DNA of 64,000 bases from Cystobasidium ongulense (Eukaryota > Basidiomycota > Cystobasidiomycetes > Cystobasidiales > Cystobasidiaceae): assembly GCA_022835595.1 (NCBI GenBank), contig BQUP01000013.1, positions 1 to 64,000 on the forward strand, given 5' to 3'. How positions within the stretch are numbered: position 1 is the stretch's first letter; every line of letters starts with the position of its first letter. Of the stretch, positions 1 to 12,004 are shown in pieces. A model generated the notes under the pieces. The model did not search any database and was not told the origin of the DNA. It was given only the letters and a program-made list of their open reading frames with translations. The position numbers and the translations under genes were made by a program.

Positions 1-949
1 TGCTACACGGTTCCAGGTCCCTTCGTTTCTGCGAGAAGCATCTGCCCGTGAAGTAGAATATCTGCAAGCAAATCTTCGGGATTTGTTTCACGATTTCCAG
101 AAGCAGAACGAGGCCTCTCTGCAACAGCATTCTTCTAAGGTTTGTGCCATCAGTTTGCTTCCAGACCATGTACCTATGCTTTCCGCTAACTCTTTCTGCA
201 GCTTAGCTTAGCAGTAAAGGAAACCATCGCCGAGCATCAGCTAGCGCTGAAGGACATTGTTACGAGCGTGGATGCTCAGGTGGTGACTTTGGTGCACAGC
301 CTCGTACGCTGTAATGGTGATGATTCCAATCTTATGTCTACTTACTGACCCGAAGTTTCAGGGTACGGCTAACAACGTGGTTCGAGGCCATATTTCCGAC
401 CTCAGGCAAATGCAAGAAGAAGGAAGCACTGTGCACAATCACATCACCACGATCAAGTCAATATCCGAACATACATCCGACGCAATGGTCAAGCAGCAAG
501 CCCAATTTGAAGACTTTTATCGCGATCAGATGGAGAAGATGGCCCAACTGTCAAATACGCTGAAAGAGGCCTATGGCAATATCCTCTTCGGCTCGCTGTT
601 ATCGACGAATTGGTTTGGCTTTATGATGGCCGTACCGTCCTATTATCGATACCGTAGGCAAAATTGCCCACTTCAACTGATTATTTTGATTCCCTCTGAT
701 TCATTTGACCCAGTTTTGTCCATCCCTCGCCTCCGCCTAACCGTCACTTCGGTATCTCTCGCACTAGCAGCTGCCTGTTGGCCAGAATATTTCGCTTCCC
801 TCAAGCATCTACCAAGACTACTCGAAAGGACTTTCATGAACTTTTACTCACTTATGTACCCTTCCCTCTCTTTTCCGCACGCATCACTAGACGAAGCCTT
901 TCCAGCTCCATGGCGAACTGAAGAAGGCAAAGAATGGTTCGCTGTATGA
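1..949 (+). CDS. 3' part of a coiled-coil protein with C-terminal membrane segment
   Basis: The gene enters from the left edge; its start is outside the window. Exons read about 2-139, 202-303, 362-653 and 714-949, joined by introns of 58-62 bases with GT-AG ends. The product is first rich in Glu, Gln, His and Lys with heptad-like spacing (coiled coil), then has a hydrophobic stretch around codons from 590 to 650 and another after 714, and a short hydrophilic tail ending in EEGKEWFAV. This order (coiled coil, then membrane helices close to the C-terminus) is that of Kar5/Tht1 nuclear-fusion proteins, but I see no diagnostic motif, so that identity is only a guess. It converges on the next gene with 111 bases between the stop codons. 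Confidence 0.6.
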
Positions 950-1060
950 CATGTAACATGAGCTAGAAATTCCGATAGAAGCACATTCGCTACAAGATGA
1001 ACAATTGTAGCATATAGATTACATGCGGATTCTTCTGAAACAAACATTTTCTCTGGAGAC

Positions 1061-4000
1061 CTAAGCTGGAATACTACTGAAGATTGCTAAAGCTGACTCG
1101 TTCTGATCTTCAAAGGCTTTTGGACCTATTGACAATGCTTCTTCCAGGAACCAATTGCGCTTGAGGAAGCTAGTGCCATGCTCGCGAAGACCCATCTGCA
1201 TCACTTTTATGTCCCGCTCGGTCGTTGACTTGTTCAAGGCGGAATTGATACAAGCTGCGTCAAGTACGACATTATTGTAGAAGGAATCGAAGTCCTTATA
1301 TCTGAGCTCTTCTGCCCGCACAATGACATGGAATCCCAGCCGATGCGGCAAATCGTGATTGATGCGAGATCCAGCCGCCATGAAGGCGTAATGAGCATAC
1401 CCATACACGGCAGTCATGGGAAAGCCAAGGTAGTGGTAGGAAGTCTTGTGGAGGCGCAGAAGACACACACATTAGCACAAAACCAGGCGCACAAGAAATT
1501 CTCCGACCTACCAATTGAATCGGATGTATGCAACAAGCGCGTCGCATGTTCAACTTCGAAAGGAACGCATACATTCTATTCTTGTATAGTGCGATGACTA
1601 GGTCCTCTGTTGAGAGCCCGGGACCGTTGTCGTCAGAGCCGAATGGTCGAACACCTTCAGGCCAGTTCCTCCTAGCATCCTGCTTGCTTCATGACTTGGA
1701 CGATGTAGGTAAGAAGGTCCGCAATTTGGAAGGCCGTCTATACAAAAGCTGTCAGCCTGGATTAGGTCCCGGTGTAGGTAGAGGGATATGAGCACACCTC
1801 GTCTTCATCCATCGAGATGCGAGGTCCTCTAAAGGCATTGGTGATGACAGTGGAGCCCTGCCGCGTAATTTCTGCAGATTTAATCGTCAATCTAAGTTCA
1901 CGCCGGAAGGGGGGGCGAGAGTGTCAACCCTAGTTAGAGCAGGGCCAATCCTTTGTACCAGAAGAGACATATCTTTGCGGTAATTGGTTCGAAGATTGGT
2001 TGCAGCCTCGGTCGCCTCTTTCGCAACGGAACACAGCGCCATAGAGCGATCAGGCTTAGGGGAATCGACGCGTCCGTGATACCTGATCACGAACAGCTCT
2101 CGAAGTAGCGTATCAAGTAGCAGCATCGACTTATGTCTTGCCGGTTCTAGCTGCTCCCGAACGACCCATCGGCAGGGAGTCTGGCCATAGAAGTTTTGCA
2201 GCCGGTAGAGCTTCATAAGCAGGCGCATGCTCTGCCTCACTAAATCCGGAAGGTAGGCAGTTTCCACCATCAGAAACGCTGTTTGTATAGCAGTTTGAAA
2301 AGGTAGAGCTCGTCCTCGAATTCGGTTGAAGCGAAGAGTTGTCAGTCCGACCGAAAGGGCTGTGTGCTATGAGAGGAATACGCTTCAGCATTCGAAGTAG
2401 CTCACTAAACCGGCTTGATCACTTACAGAAACCACCTTTCCATCTGGCTGCTTGTACAGCGGATAGATTGTATCCAAAGAAGGTCTTAAATGGTTGACGT
2501 GTTGGAAGGTTGTTCGGTCATACGTTCCGCTGCCATCTTTCCACAAGTCTGGCCCCCTATCCTGCTGTACGCCAGTAATGTAGCAGAATAGCTTATCGAC
2601 TGTGAAAGGCCTTGAGTTATAGATGCCTATGCGCGACACGAATAGTGCAGCTTCCATGTCCGCCCAATCACGTGACCACGCTCTGGCTCGCGCTTTCCCG
2701 GTCAGATGAGTGTCCTGGGTGTCAGCCTCCGCATCCGCCTTGTACGCCATCCTGAAGAGAGTGAAGACGCGTGTAATCTGTGCAATGCATGTATACGAGT
2801 CAGCTGAGGCGTTTGCTCCCACGCCCAGCATGAACTTTTGTGAGATGCACATTTGAAGAGCCACGATTCTGCCGTTTACTAAATTGTTCTCCAAGAACCG
2901 GAGCCCGGCTGGGTGCGGTAGTTTTTCAATTATTTGGACAGCTTGCGGTAAAGCAGGATTCGCACCTGTGAAGAGGCGGTTCGCTTCTCGCCCGACGACG
3001 ATGATGCTGTTGAGGGAACCTTGTTTTGCCCTGACCAGGCGTCCACGTCCCCATACGATTCCCTGAGGAATTCTGCCACTTTCGGAATGTCTGGTAGCTG
3101 TGGACGTTTGCATCGCTTATCCTGCAGATCAGCATGACATGCCATCGCATGTTTTATAATGACAGTGCTATCACCGAGTAAACGCGCTGTGAATTCACGA
3201 AGGAATACAGCTATCGGTCCTTGACCGGCTGTTGGTGAGTCGTGTTGATGCTGAGGGGGAGGGCAATGGAATTGCAGGATATAGAGCTTGTTTCCAGGCT
3301 TAACGAGTCGGAGCTGTTGTAGCACTATAGTCTCCCAGGGTGCCTGACCTTGGAATTCCTTCATACGTTGAGCATATTGGCCTTCAGGAGCGAGGGATGG
3401 AAGTAGTGCAGCAAGCCTTCAAGAACGTCGAGCGACAGTGCAAGTGGATATGTTGCTCTCCACTTTACCTTAAAAGGTAGACCACTGCCTGTCTTTCAGC
3501 CTGCGTAAGTACTGATGCGGTCTATGCTGCTGTTCGTGATATCGGACCCAATGTGTGCTCTAGGCGGGGGTCTGGTCTTACCCAATGGCCTTGTCACGCC
3601 TGCCTCAAGTACACCACAGATTGTCCACAACGTGAACGAGAGTCTTGCGTTGCGGGAATCGTTTGTGTCCGAGGCCAACTTCACCTGAAAGATCACGCTC
3701 ATGTTTTCGTACATATGAGCGACCCATCCAGGTGAGACAATAAGATGGTTATCGGGTTTGGAACTTATTAGGCGGGAATTTTTGAAGCATCTCTGCGTCT
3801 TTTGCAAGTAAGCCGGAAGCAATGAACCGAATGATGTGACGTGTGCCCTCTTCATTAACAAACCATTCTACTTCTTTCAAGGTGTCTTCTTGTCGTGTTG
3901 CATCGATTTCACTACTGTACTCGGCTTCCAACCGCTTGCATATTAATGCCGTGCTAGTCGCAATTGACCTGTGCGTCCAAGAAGCTCCAGATGACCATAT

Positions 4001-4359
4001 GCTTGTCATCTATCTGTCCAGAAAGAACCGTGGCACTGGAATCGTAGAGGTTCGTCGAAGCGCGGTAGCGGTGGTTCCCTCCGGCGATGAAGAACTCGAG
4101 GTTGACTGATGTTATAAATAACATAATGTTAAATAACTGGTACAAGGCTATGTTGCTGCTGTACACACAAACAGTGACAGACTATCAGCCAGAGTGCAAA
4201 CAATGATCATCATCACTAGACAATAGAGACTTACACTTCTCGAAAGTAGTATAGCTTCACTTTTGATTCGCCTCCTGGACCAGCATTCCCCTGGGAAGCC
4301 CATGGAAGAAACCCTCCACCTCTTCCGCCTTGGCTAACATCACGATAAGGGAGGAGCAT
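1061..4359 (-). CDS. Large uncharacterised multi-exon protein
   Basis: I do not recognise this gene. Coding stretches on the minus strand connect through at least eight introns. The probable start is the ATG at 4359 (MLLPYRDVSQGG), with a donor near 4234. Exons follow around 4090-3930, 3930-3770, 3700-3590, 3510-3370, 3360-2410, 2330-1910, 1880-1800, 1760-1700, 1590-1500 and 1440-1061. The longest uninterrupted part (2416-3100) has segments such as FLENNLVNGRIVALQMCISQ and a mixed charged/hydrophobic pattern of a folded soluble protein. The end reads ...SALAIFSSIPA, stop 1061-1063. An apparent frame break near 1690 is removed by a 91-base intron ending just before the codons for DLVIALYK. No signal peptide or clear membrane helix is seen. 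Total length is roughly 800 residues; exon edges are uncertain. Confidence 0.55.
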
Positions 4360-4823
4360 GGCTCATTTCGGCCCGCTGAGGCAAGGGCAGCCTCATTCGA
4401 AAGGGCGAACGATCGCAAATCAAATGACAGCGATCGCCGCTAGCTCTCAGTCATCTTCTTAGCCGATAGGCCATAGCTGTCGGTCATGGCTATATCCACT
4501 TTAGTAGGTATAGTAGGTGGTTCTGAGGGAAGCGACGGCCACCGGGAGAACGGAGAGCATCGAAAGTCAGGTAGCGCAGAAAGGCGCACCGAAATTTGTA
4601 GATGCTGGTAGATATACATACTGTCATTTGCAGTCTTTTACGTATACCTAAAACGCCATGCGACCCGTATCTAGATGCTGCCGATAAGTTGCCTTCATCT
4701 TGCCGGCCGAATGGGAGTTGCTCCATGATAGCGCTGTTGTATGTTTTCTTCACTCAAGATTCTGCGCATTTGATCTTGCGCATTTGACTCCTACTTTGTG
4801 GAATACTAATAAATTCAGTTGGG

Positions 4824-4842
4824 ACCGCTCGAAGTGAGCGGT
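4824..4842. repeat. Short inverted repeat, 7-bp arms
   Basis: ACCGCTC (4824-4830) is followed after 5 bases by its exact reverse complement GAGCGGT (4836-4842). It lies 380 bases upstream of the next plus-strand start. It could be a binding site for a dimeric regulator or a small RNA hairpin; the sequence alone does not decide. Confidence 0.5.
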
Positions 4843-4894
4843 ACAGAACCAAGAGGCAGTAGCTGATTCGCGCCAGCTTTTATACCCCAAAAGT

Positions 4895-4952
4895 GGAAGC
4901 ATGGAAGGGATACATATTGTTCAGCGTAAGGACGTGCGCCTTCCATGCTTCC
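4895..4952. repeat. Perfect 14-bp inverted repeat with 30-base loop
   Basis: GGAAGCATGGAAGG (4895-4908) is the exact reverse complement of CCTTCCATGCTTCC (4939-4952). A chance 14-bp perfect match at this spacing is unlikely. A weaker pair, CTTTT (4877-4881) with AAAAG (4889-4893), sits just upstream. No terminal duplication flanks the arms, so there is no direct sign of a transposable element. Confidence 0.6.
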
Positions 4953-5214
4953 ATGCCTTCGTATCCGCGAGGTCATTTATGGATATTTCCGGCTTGCAGA
5001 ACAGAAGGGAAGCGAAATTACAGACCACTGGAAGGCGATAGCTTGTCAGTCAGATGGCGAACCGTGACGGTGTCGATGTACGCAGTTCCAAAGGGTTAGT
5101 ATTGTCGGTGCTAAGTCTTGAGTAGGATCAGTGAGTAGGAAGAGAAAGAGACACCTGAAGTGAAAGTGATCAAAGTCATTCTGTCTGTCCGTGGTGGCGA
5201 GTGGTCAAGCTGCC

Positions 5215-8200
5215 ATGACCGTTCTTCCTCGACGCTTTTCGCTTCGCACAATTGTAGCCCAACCTACCGTTCATGGCACAGTTGAGCGGATGAGTGCGAC
5301 CTCCTCCCCGAGGTCAGATTGGTTCTCCGGCTCTTCTCGCATTCGCAGGCCGTCCAAGGCATCACCGGTCATATCATCGTCAAGCGAGGTCCACGTCGAC
5401 GCTCAGCCATCATACGGTGCAAGCCCAGAGGGAAGAGCTCATTCGCGGCAGACTTTGTCAAAGCATCTCAGTCAAAGCAAGCTTGGAGTCGAGTCTGACC
5501 GCGAACGCCTGTCCCCAAATGATACAAGCCGTCCTCGCAGCAGCAGCAGCAGCGTCAGTGTGACGAGCACAACGTCAACGACAGCATCTTCCGCCAATCC
5601 AGCCCGCGATGACTTGCGCAGTTCCACAAGTACCCTCAGCACACCTACAGGCAGCCCGTCAGTGCCTAGACGTCGTTCCAGCGCGGCAGGTCCTGCACCC
5701 ATACCTCGGTCCCCTAGTTGGCACCAGTCCACTTCACGCAAGAGCACTCTGGCCCTGCCTACCTTGTCTACCATAGAAGGCTCTATTGCAGATTTACGAG
5801 TAGAGAACGACTCCACCGAAAACAAGCCTGTCGCTATTGCGAGGGAGCAGCCTTCCAGCAACAGCATGAAGCGTGATCGGACGACAGGTCAAGAGCCCAA
5901 TAACCCGAAACAACCCAAGAGACAGGCGACCGACGAGGACAGGCATGGTACAAGGACAGCCAACACCGACAGTATTCCCGCTACACTTCAGGATGGTCCG
6001 GCAAGGTCAGCCAATGCGTCCGACACAGATGTGACGCCGGCGAGCTCGACCTCGCAGGCCCCATCCGATAAGAACGCCGACGGAACCCTTCGTAGCTGGC
6101 GCTCCTACCTCACTCTTCCTAGATCTTCAAAATCCACAACTTCTTCCGAAACTGGTTCAGCACCAATGACAGCAACACCAAATTCACACTCGCAAGACTT
6201 ACTGACTTCAAGTACATTGCCGCCACCAAAAGAGACGGAAGCCTTAGCCTCCAAGGCAGAAGCAGTTACCACCGTCAAACAAATGCAGGCTTCAGGCACT
6301 TCACCGAAAGAGAATATATCTACCCTACGAATACCATTTGATGGTGGACAAGAAACCATGCCCGGCACGAAGCTTGATCTGAGAGCCTTTGCAGCTGGTA
6401 CAAGTTCAACTCCAGATACCTCGAAAGCGCCTAGCCTGGATGGATCGACGTCCAGTCAGGATGAGGCTATGGGCCAGTCATCGCGGTCCGATGCGACCTT
6501 GCGTCCGGCCAAGCAAGGACATGCGCGGCCTACAAGCTGGTGGGGCTGGCCTGCTGTTACCTCCTCCAATGATGCGTCCAATCCAAGAAAGAAGGTACAA
6601 GATGAAGAAGCCACTGAGGGAAGTGATGCATCCGCTCGAAACCCTCCAGTGCCTAATGAAGTGAAGCCTGTAATGACAAGCGATAAGCTGCCAAATGATG
6701 AGCCAAACGCGCCCCACCCGGTGCCCAACGACACAGCTAGCGACGTCATCATTCAAAATGACAATTCAACCTGGTCCGCTTGGCTCGGTTCTTACCTTGC
6801 GAAGCCAGTGGAAACCACATCGATCACCTATGCAGCGGGAATAGCACCTTCCATCACTTCTTCCATCGCATCATCCATGGTACCCGACGCAGACGAAACA
6901 TCTCCGCCCCCACCTGCCGATAGCCCTGAAGTACCTGAGCCCATAACTATGACACCATCACCGACAATGCAGCGTATCAACCCACTGCTGGACGTAATGC
7001 CGCGTTCCACCTGGTCAAGCTTCTTTGCTAGCAGAATACTGCCAACGCAGAAAACCATTGACAACAAGCCATCTGGTAGCGAAACCGGGGAAGTGGAGAC
7101 CATGGAAATAGACTTCGGCTCGCTGGCTCCATCAGAAATTGTCGGGCCTTCCGTAAGAATAGCCGCCAATAACACCAAGATGGCATCGCCCATGATGCGA
7201 CAGTCGAGTAGTCGGAGTAGCACTGTCTGGAACCAGGCTGGTCAAGCGCCAGATACTACTGCCGGCATCACGAACAGTCCAGGTTCTTCAACTCCTACCT
7301 CCCAGATCTCGACCATCAAGCCTTTGACAAAAGATAAGAAAGTCAAAAGCTCAACGAGTACCCCCACCAATCCGAAGGGCAAGTCAACAGCTACAGTCAA
7401 ACCACCGAAGCCGAACCTTGTTCTACCGACTTTTGAGGATACCTTCGAACGTCCACCGCGCTCTTTGCCCCCGGCGCGGACTCCAGTGACCTCGCCTGCT
7501 GGACTAAAGAAAGCAGTAACTGCTTCTTTGAGCTATCTCTTCTCGTCAGGCAGCTCTCGTCCGGCTACTACAGCTCAAAATGACCAGAGTCTATCATTGC
7601 AAGGGAAGGATCGTGAACTAGTCGGTGATTATCACGAGCGACTGCCAAAGACTCACGGAGTCGCCGGCTCTACCTGTGATCTGCAACAGAACGGCAGGAT
7701 TGCGGTCATCGGCATCCACGGATGGTTCATACAGACGTATCTAAGTAAGCTGAATCACCTAGTGCGGACTTACATGCTTTGGCTGACATTACATTCGTAG
7801 AAAATGTTGTCGGAGAACCCACCGGAACCTCAACGAAGTTCGCAACCATGATGAAGACATCTGTCAAAGCATATTATGCCGAGATGGGCTGCCCATTAAA
7901 TGATGAAGCTATTACCGCAATTCCGTTAGAGGGTGACGGTACCGTCAAAGACCGCACCGAACGTCTTTACGAGAATTTGATGGCGAGGCAAGACTGGATA
8001 GAAGCACTCAACAACGCCGATCGCATTTTTGTAGCGTCGCACTCGCAAGGCACTATCGTTTCCACTATGCTCATCGAGCGTCTTATCAATGAGGGGGAGA
8101 TCAACGGGACAAAATGCATGTTGCTTAATATGTGCTCAGTCAGTCAAGGTCCTTTCTATTCTCTTTACAATTCCTGGACCGTGCCCGCGTACCTCTACTT

Positions 8201-9173
8201 CGAAACAGCAGCTGCTACTGAGTTGTTCGAGTTTCAAAAGCCTGGTAGTTCGGTTTCCAAAGCCTATACAGAAAGGTAACGTGATAGAGTCATCTTGTCC
8301 TCAAAAGCATTTTCTTACTGACGAATAACACAGTTTGCAACACATCTTGAATGCAGGAGTCAAAATCTTGTTTGTTGCATCCCTGAACGATCAGGTCGTC
8401 CCTCTCTACTCGGCTCTCTTTTCATCATTATCCCACCCAAACATACTGCGAACAATCTTCATCGATTCTTCCGTTTTCGAAACAAGCGCGGATTTCATGA
8501 CTAATCTGGTAAGCCAGTTTTTCCGCAAAGGCAATATAAAGCTAATCATTTGGGTGAGTCAGGTTGTCTTTTCTACAAGACTAAGGAACGCAGGAGTCAA
8601 CTGTCATGGTCTGGACTTCCATCTTTCGGAAGCGTTGATGGGCTCTTTGGTTGGCGTTGGCCATTCAAGTGGTAGGTTCTTTCCGTTCAGCAGAGACAAG
8701 GCCTGTCCTGACCTCTGATTAACAGTATACGAAGAAGCAATGGTCTACAAATATGCGGTTCGGTATCTGATGGAAACGTCAAGTCCGCTGCTGCACGGTC
8801 AAAATGCTCCTGCTCAGTCAGGCGACTTGTTCAAGATGGAAGACTTCAATCCTAGAGCACCCGCGAACCCGTATTGTGAGTTAATCTGGTTTCGCGACTT
8901 TTTTTGTGTAGCCAGTATGCTAAATCTAACATTCTAGACTTACCCTGGGCGCTGCGAGGCATTATTGAAGATCCACAAATACGCGCTTTGTTTTCGGACG
9001 AACTTCAAACACTCCGAGATCAATTCGAAGTATGGCAGCCCAAGACCAAGGCCTTACAGCAAGTACAAGCAGCTCTCGAGCCATTAAGATTGATACCTCG
9101 CTCTGTCAAATCAGACTCGGATTTCGCAAACGCAATCTCAAAAACCGACAAGAAAGCCACGGCCAAACTGTAG
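5215..9173 (+). CDS. YML020W-like alpha/beta hydrolase with long disordered N-terminus
   Basis: Exons: 5215-7744, 7801-8275, 8334-8508, 8563-8671, 8726-8875 and 8938-9173. The ATG at 5215 is the first in frame; the frame is also open 24 bases upstream but without ATG. About the first 820 residues are Ser/Thr/Pro-rich low complexity with two WxxW/S-type islands (around TSWWGWPAV and STWSAWLGS) and no predicted fold. The conserved C-terminal part begins with a hydrophobic strand ending HGWF, continues VVGEPTGTS, and carries the nucleophile elbow SHSQGT (about residue 925), then LFVASLNDQVVPLYS and GHSS, which could hold the acid and the histidine. This layout matches yeast YML020W and its fungal relatives, which have no known substrate. 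The intron at 8509-8562 is 54 bases and free of stops in frame. Confidence 0.8.
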
Positions 9174-9457
9174 CCTGTATCCCTATCATATTATCAAATT
9201 TGCTGTGAGCCAAGTAGTGCATTCCATCTGTTGTTGAGCCACATACACGCCCTTTTCCTGCATCATAACAACGAATAGAGACCTAGCTTGAATTTGCAAT
9301 AACCACTTAGGATTGCCGAGACTCGCTTGATCTTTTCTTCAACATGCCCCAGTACGCTGTGATAACCCTGTGGATTCTGTAAGACGATAGCGAAATACAA
9401 GGCTCAGCAACAGGAATACCAAGCTGACAGGGCGGTGCTGTTTGTATAGCAGCCGTG

Positions 9458-10027
9458 ATGATTTTGTTCCCGCGAGGCTTTTTAAGCCAGATCGCAAGTT
9501 CTGCTCCATCTCTTCTTCGTTTGGTGCACTATTGCTGTGGTGGTACTACGAGAATATGGCGGTGGAGACCTGGTCTACAATTGGCGGCTGGTCCAACCGA
9601 CACTATGCTCATGCAGGACTCAATGTGCGCTGCATTTGTGTCAAAGGGAAAATTCAGATTAAGGAATTTGAGCTCAGTAAGTGTTACGTTTCGGAGGACA
9701 GTAGGTCATACTCGTAAGCTAAGTGATAGAGCGAACAATTGCGCTTTGTCAGCTTCAATGCCCCGGCAAGCTACAGTCGAAGAGCTCCGTTCCTTGTTCC
9801 GTAGGAGAGGTTTCGTCACGATTGGCTCGCTTTATGTGGCGCCTGAAGGCTCAGAGCCATTGCACGCGGATGTTATCATGATAGAGCAGGTTAAGGAAGA
9901 TGGAAAGGGATGGGTGACCTTGTATACTCAGGTATGAACATGTTACGATGACCCTTCTTTCTTGGCATTGTATATCTTCCCTTGGACACAGCTTGTAAAC
10001 CTACAGGTGTGCTTGCAAGCACCATGA
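9458..10027 (+). CDS. Small hypothetical protein
   Basis: An uninterrupted frame runs from the ATG at 9458 to 9931, where GTATGA can serve as donor; the acceptor at 9991 gives a short last exon ending at 10025-10027. The second half (codons for MPRQATVEELRSLF through GWVTLYTQ) looks protein-like. The first half is Arg-rich and poor in acids, so it may be a mitochondrial presequence. A competing model splices 9705-9761 and uses another frame upstream (ATG at 9556, MAVETWSTIGGW). Both models share the C-terminal part. I do not recognise the family. It converges on the transhydrogenase gene with only 26 bases between stops. Confidence 0.4.
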
Positions 10028-10053
10028 TTGCATGCTACAGCTGTCGCATCACT

Positions 10054-12004
10054 TTACCACTTCATCGAATTCTCAAGGATTCCAGCTAGCTGATGTCTGC
10101 CTTCTTCGTTATTTTCATAACCCGGAGCGAGGACGAGTACTCTTGCCTGAGGCAAGGTGCTCTCTACCAGTCTTGGGATATCAGCTTTCGTATATCTGTG
10201 GTCAGAAAGAAGGGTAGGAAACATCATATCAGATCTGACTAAAAATTCGAGAACAGAAATTTCTTTCGGCAGACTAACCCAAGAGCGGAAATACCACGAG
10301 GCATATCGAGATCAGCGAGGAATCTTGCGATTCGATCATAGAGGAGTTTGCCGACGTCTTCATCGGAGACTCTAGAGTCATCTACGTTGTCAGGCTTGTA
10401 TGTATTGAAGATAGCTGAAGCTTCGCGATGTCTATCGGGAGATGAAGGGCAGGTGAACTGGAAGACGGCGGGTCCCGTGATAGCTACGGAAACACCACTA
10501 CAAAGGTTTATCATGTCAATATATGTGTTCCAAGCATTCCTTTTACCGGAATGAGCCTGCTTACTGTGGTACTAGAGGATGGTCGACCTGGTATCCTGAT
10601 CCAGCCCACTTAGGTAGAGTTTTGTTCAACCCCGAAATACCGTAACTTAGCTGTCAGAGGTGTGAGATTTGGTCAGACAATTGAACATTCAATCACTAGA
10701 ATACGATTATGAGACTTACACCATGGCACAAATGGACACCAGCGGTGCCGAAACCGATACCAGCGAAAGTAGAAGCCAAGATCATAGCTTCTAGAGCTTC
10801 CTTATCATGTTGATTTGCTGCGACACGAGGTAGATATTTCACAGTCTGCTTCAAAGCCCATAGAGAGAAGACATCCGCTACCGGGTTACGGCCTTGATAA
10901 GCTGGTCGCTTGATTGGGTTGTCTGGTCTCGGACTGCGAGAGGTGTATGGGATGGCGGTGTACGACTCTAGAGCGTGGAAGAGCGTGTCTAGACCAGCTG
11001 AGATGTGTACTGGACGAGGACACGATTCCTAGATTTCGAAGTAAGAACACTAAGCTCGGTTTTCAGCTAAGAAGACGACGAAACACAAGGCTTACGGTAT
11101 TGAGAGGATCGACAATACCAAGCATCGGTCTCATTGCCCGACTGGCAATACCCGTCTTTGCCGACAAAGGTGTATAATCGAAAATGGCGGTACCGGTAGT
11201 TTCAGATCCAGTGCCGGCAGTAGTAGGAATAGCAACCAAAGGTTTGAGAGTTTTAGAAATCGGGGTGCCTTTTCCCACAGGAGCATTCACGAATTCGAGT
11301 AGATCGGCTTCAGGATAGCAACTGAACAAGTTTGCTACTTTTGCTGTATCCATACTACTTCCTCCTCCTACTGCTAGGAAATGAGAGAAGTTTCCTGTAC
11401 GAGCGAATTCGACTGCTTCTGCCCAACTTTCTTGATTGGGTTCGACTCTGCATCTATCGAATACCTCGCTGCGTTACAGAAACAGGCTGTTAAGACTTTC
11501 GGAAGACAGTAAAGGAGGAGCTTGAGAGACTCACTACTTGACTCCATTATTCTCGAGAGATTCGATTGTCGCCTTCATAGGCAATAGCTTGGCAACGGTG
11601 GGATCGGTAAACACGGCGACTTTGGTAGCTTTCATGTTTGCAAAGTCCATTCCTACTTCGCGCTGCATGATGGAGATTAGGGAATGGCGGAGGAGGATTG
11701 ATTGTTTGGACTTCAGATCGATTGCGGAGCACCGGATTAATGAGGAGCTGAAACTCACCGTGACACCGCTACCGAAGCGCAGATTGGCAGCCGACACTTC
11801 GAAGGCATACTCTGTTGTGGTCTCTGTAGCAGGGACAGCATATGAACGAGCTCTGCCCTTGGAGAGAAGCGCGCGCCCAGCCTGAACGACGTCGGTTATC
11901 CCATTTGCCGCTGCACACCCATGGCATGGGCACGAGACGCCATGGTTGACGGCGCGCATGAGGCCATTGACGGCGGTACGTCTGGAAGCTGCGACGGAGG
12001 CCAT
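10054..12004 (-). CDS. ADHFE1: Hydroxyacid-oxoacid transhydrogenase (iron-type alcohol dehydrogenase), mitochondrial
   Basis: Translation reads MASVAASRRTAVNGLMRAVN..., an Arg/Ala-rich presequence of about 55 residues, then NLRFGSGVT and EVGMDFANM, the start of the iron-ADH fold. The NAD-binding GGGSSMDTAK, the conserved PTTAGTGSETT and a metal-ligand segment GVHLCHG are all present. The last exon gives LVLAPGYEN and ends NSMKW. The family member in animals couples oxidation of 4-hydroxybutyrate (or a related hydroxyacid) to reduction of 2-oxoglutarate, giving D-2-hydroxyglutarate in the mitochondrion; that reaction is inferred by homology. Several introns of 50-70 bases interrupt it (donor near 11757, others near 11515, 11090, 10720, 10560 and 10280). 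Length is about 470 residues, normal for the family. Confidence 0.88.

Larger units (their letters stand above)
4360..5214. promoter_or_regulatory. Divergent intergenic region with clustered inverted repeats
   Basis: 855 bases lie between the starts of the orphan minus-strand gene and the YML020W-like plus-strand gene. Open frames here are short and have no protein-like composition. The notable content is three inverted repeats in about 130 bases (4824-4842, 4877-4893, 4895-4952), described separately. A Pu/Py-mixed leader follows up to the ATG at 5215. Confidence 0.5.

Noticed and set aside
1650-1720. Apparent frameshift in the orphan minus-strand gene
   Set aside because: A 91-base GT-AG intron ending before the codons for DLVIALYK restores the frame, so a pseudogene call is not needed.
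11188-11195. CGGTACCG inside the transhydrogenase as a regulator site
   Set aside because: It lies in conserved coding sequence (Gly/Thr codons) and is best explained by that. It is kept as evidence that the motif also occurs by chance.
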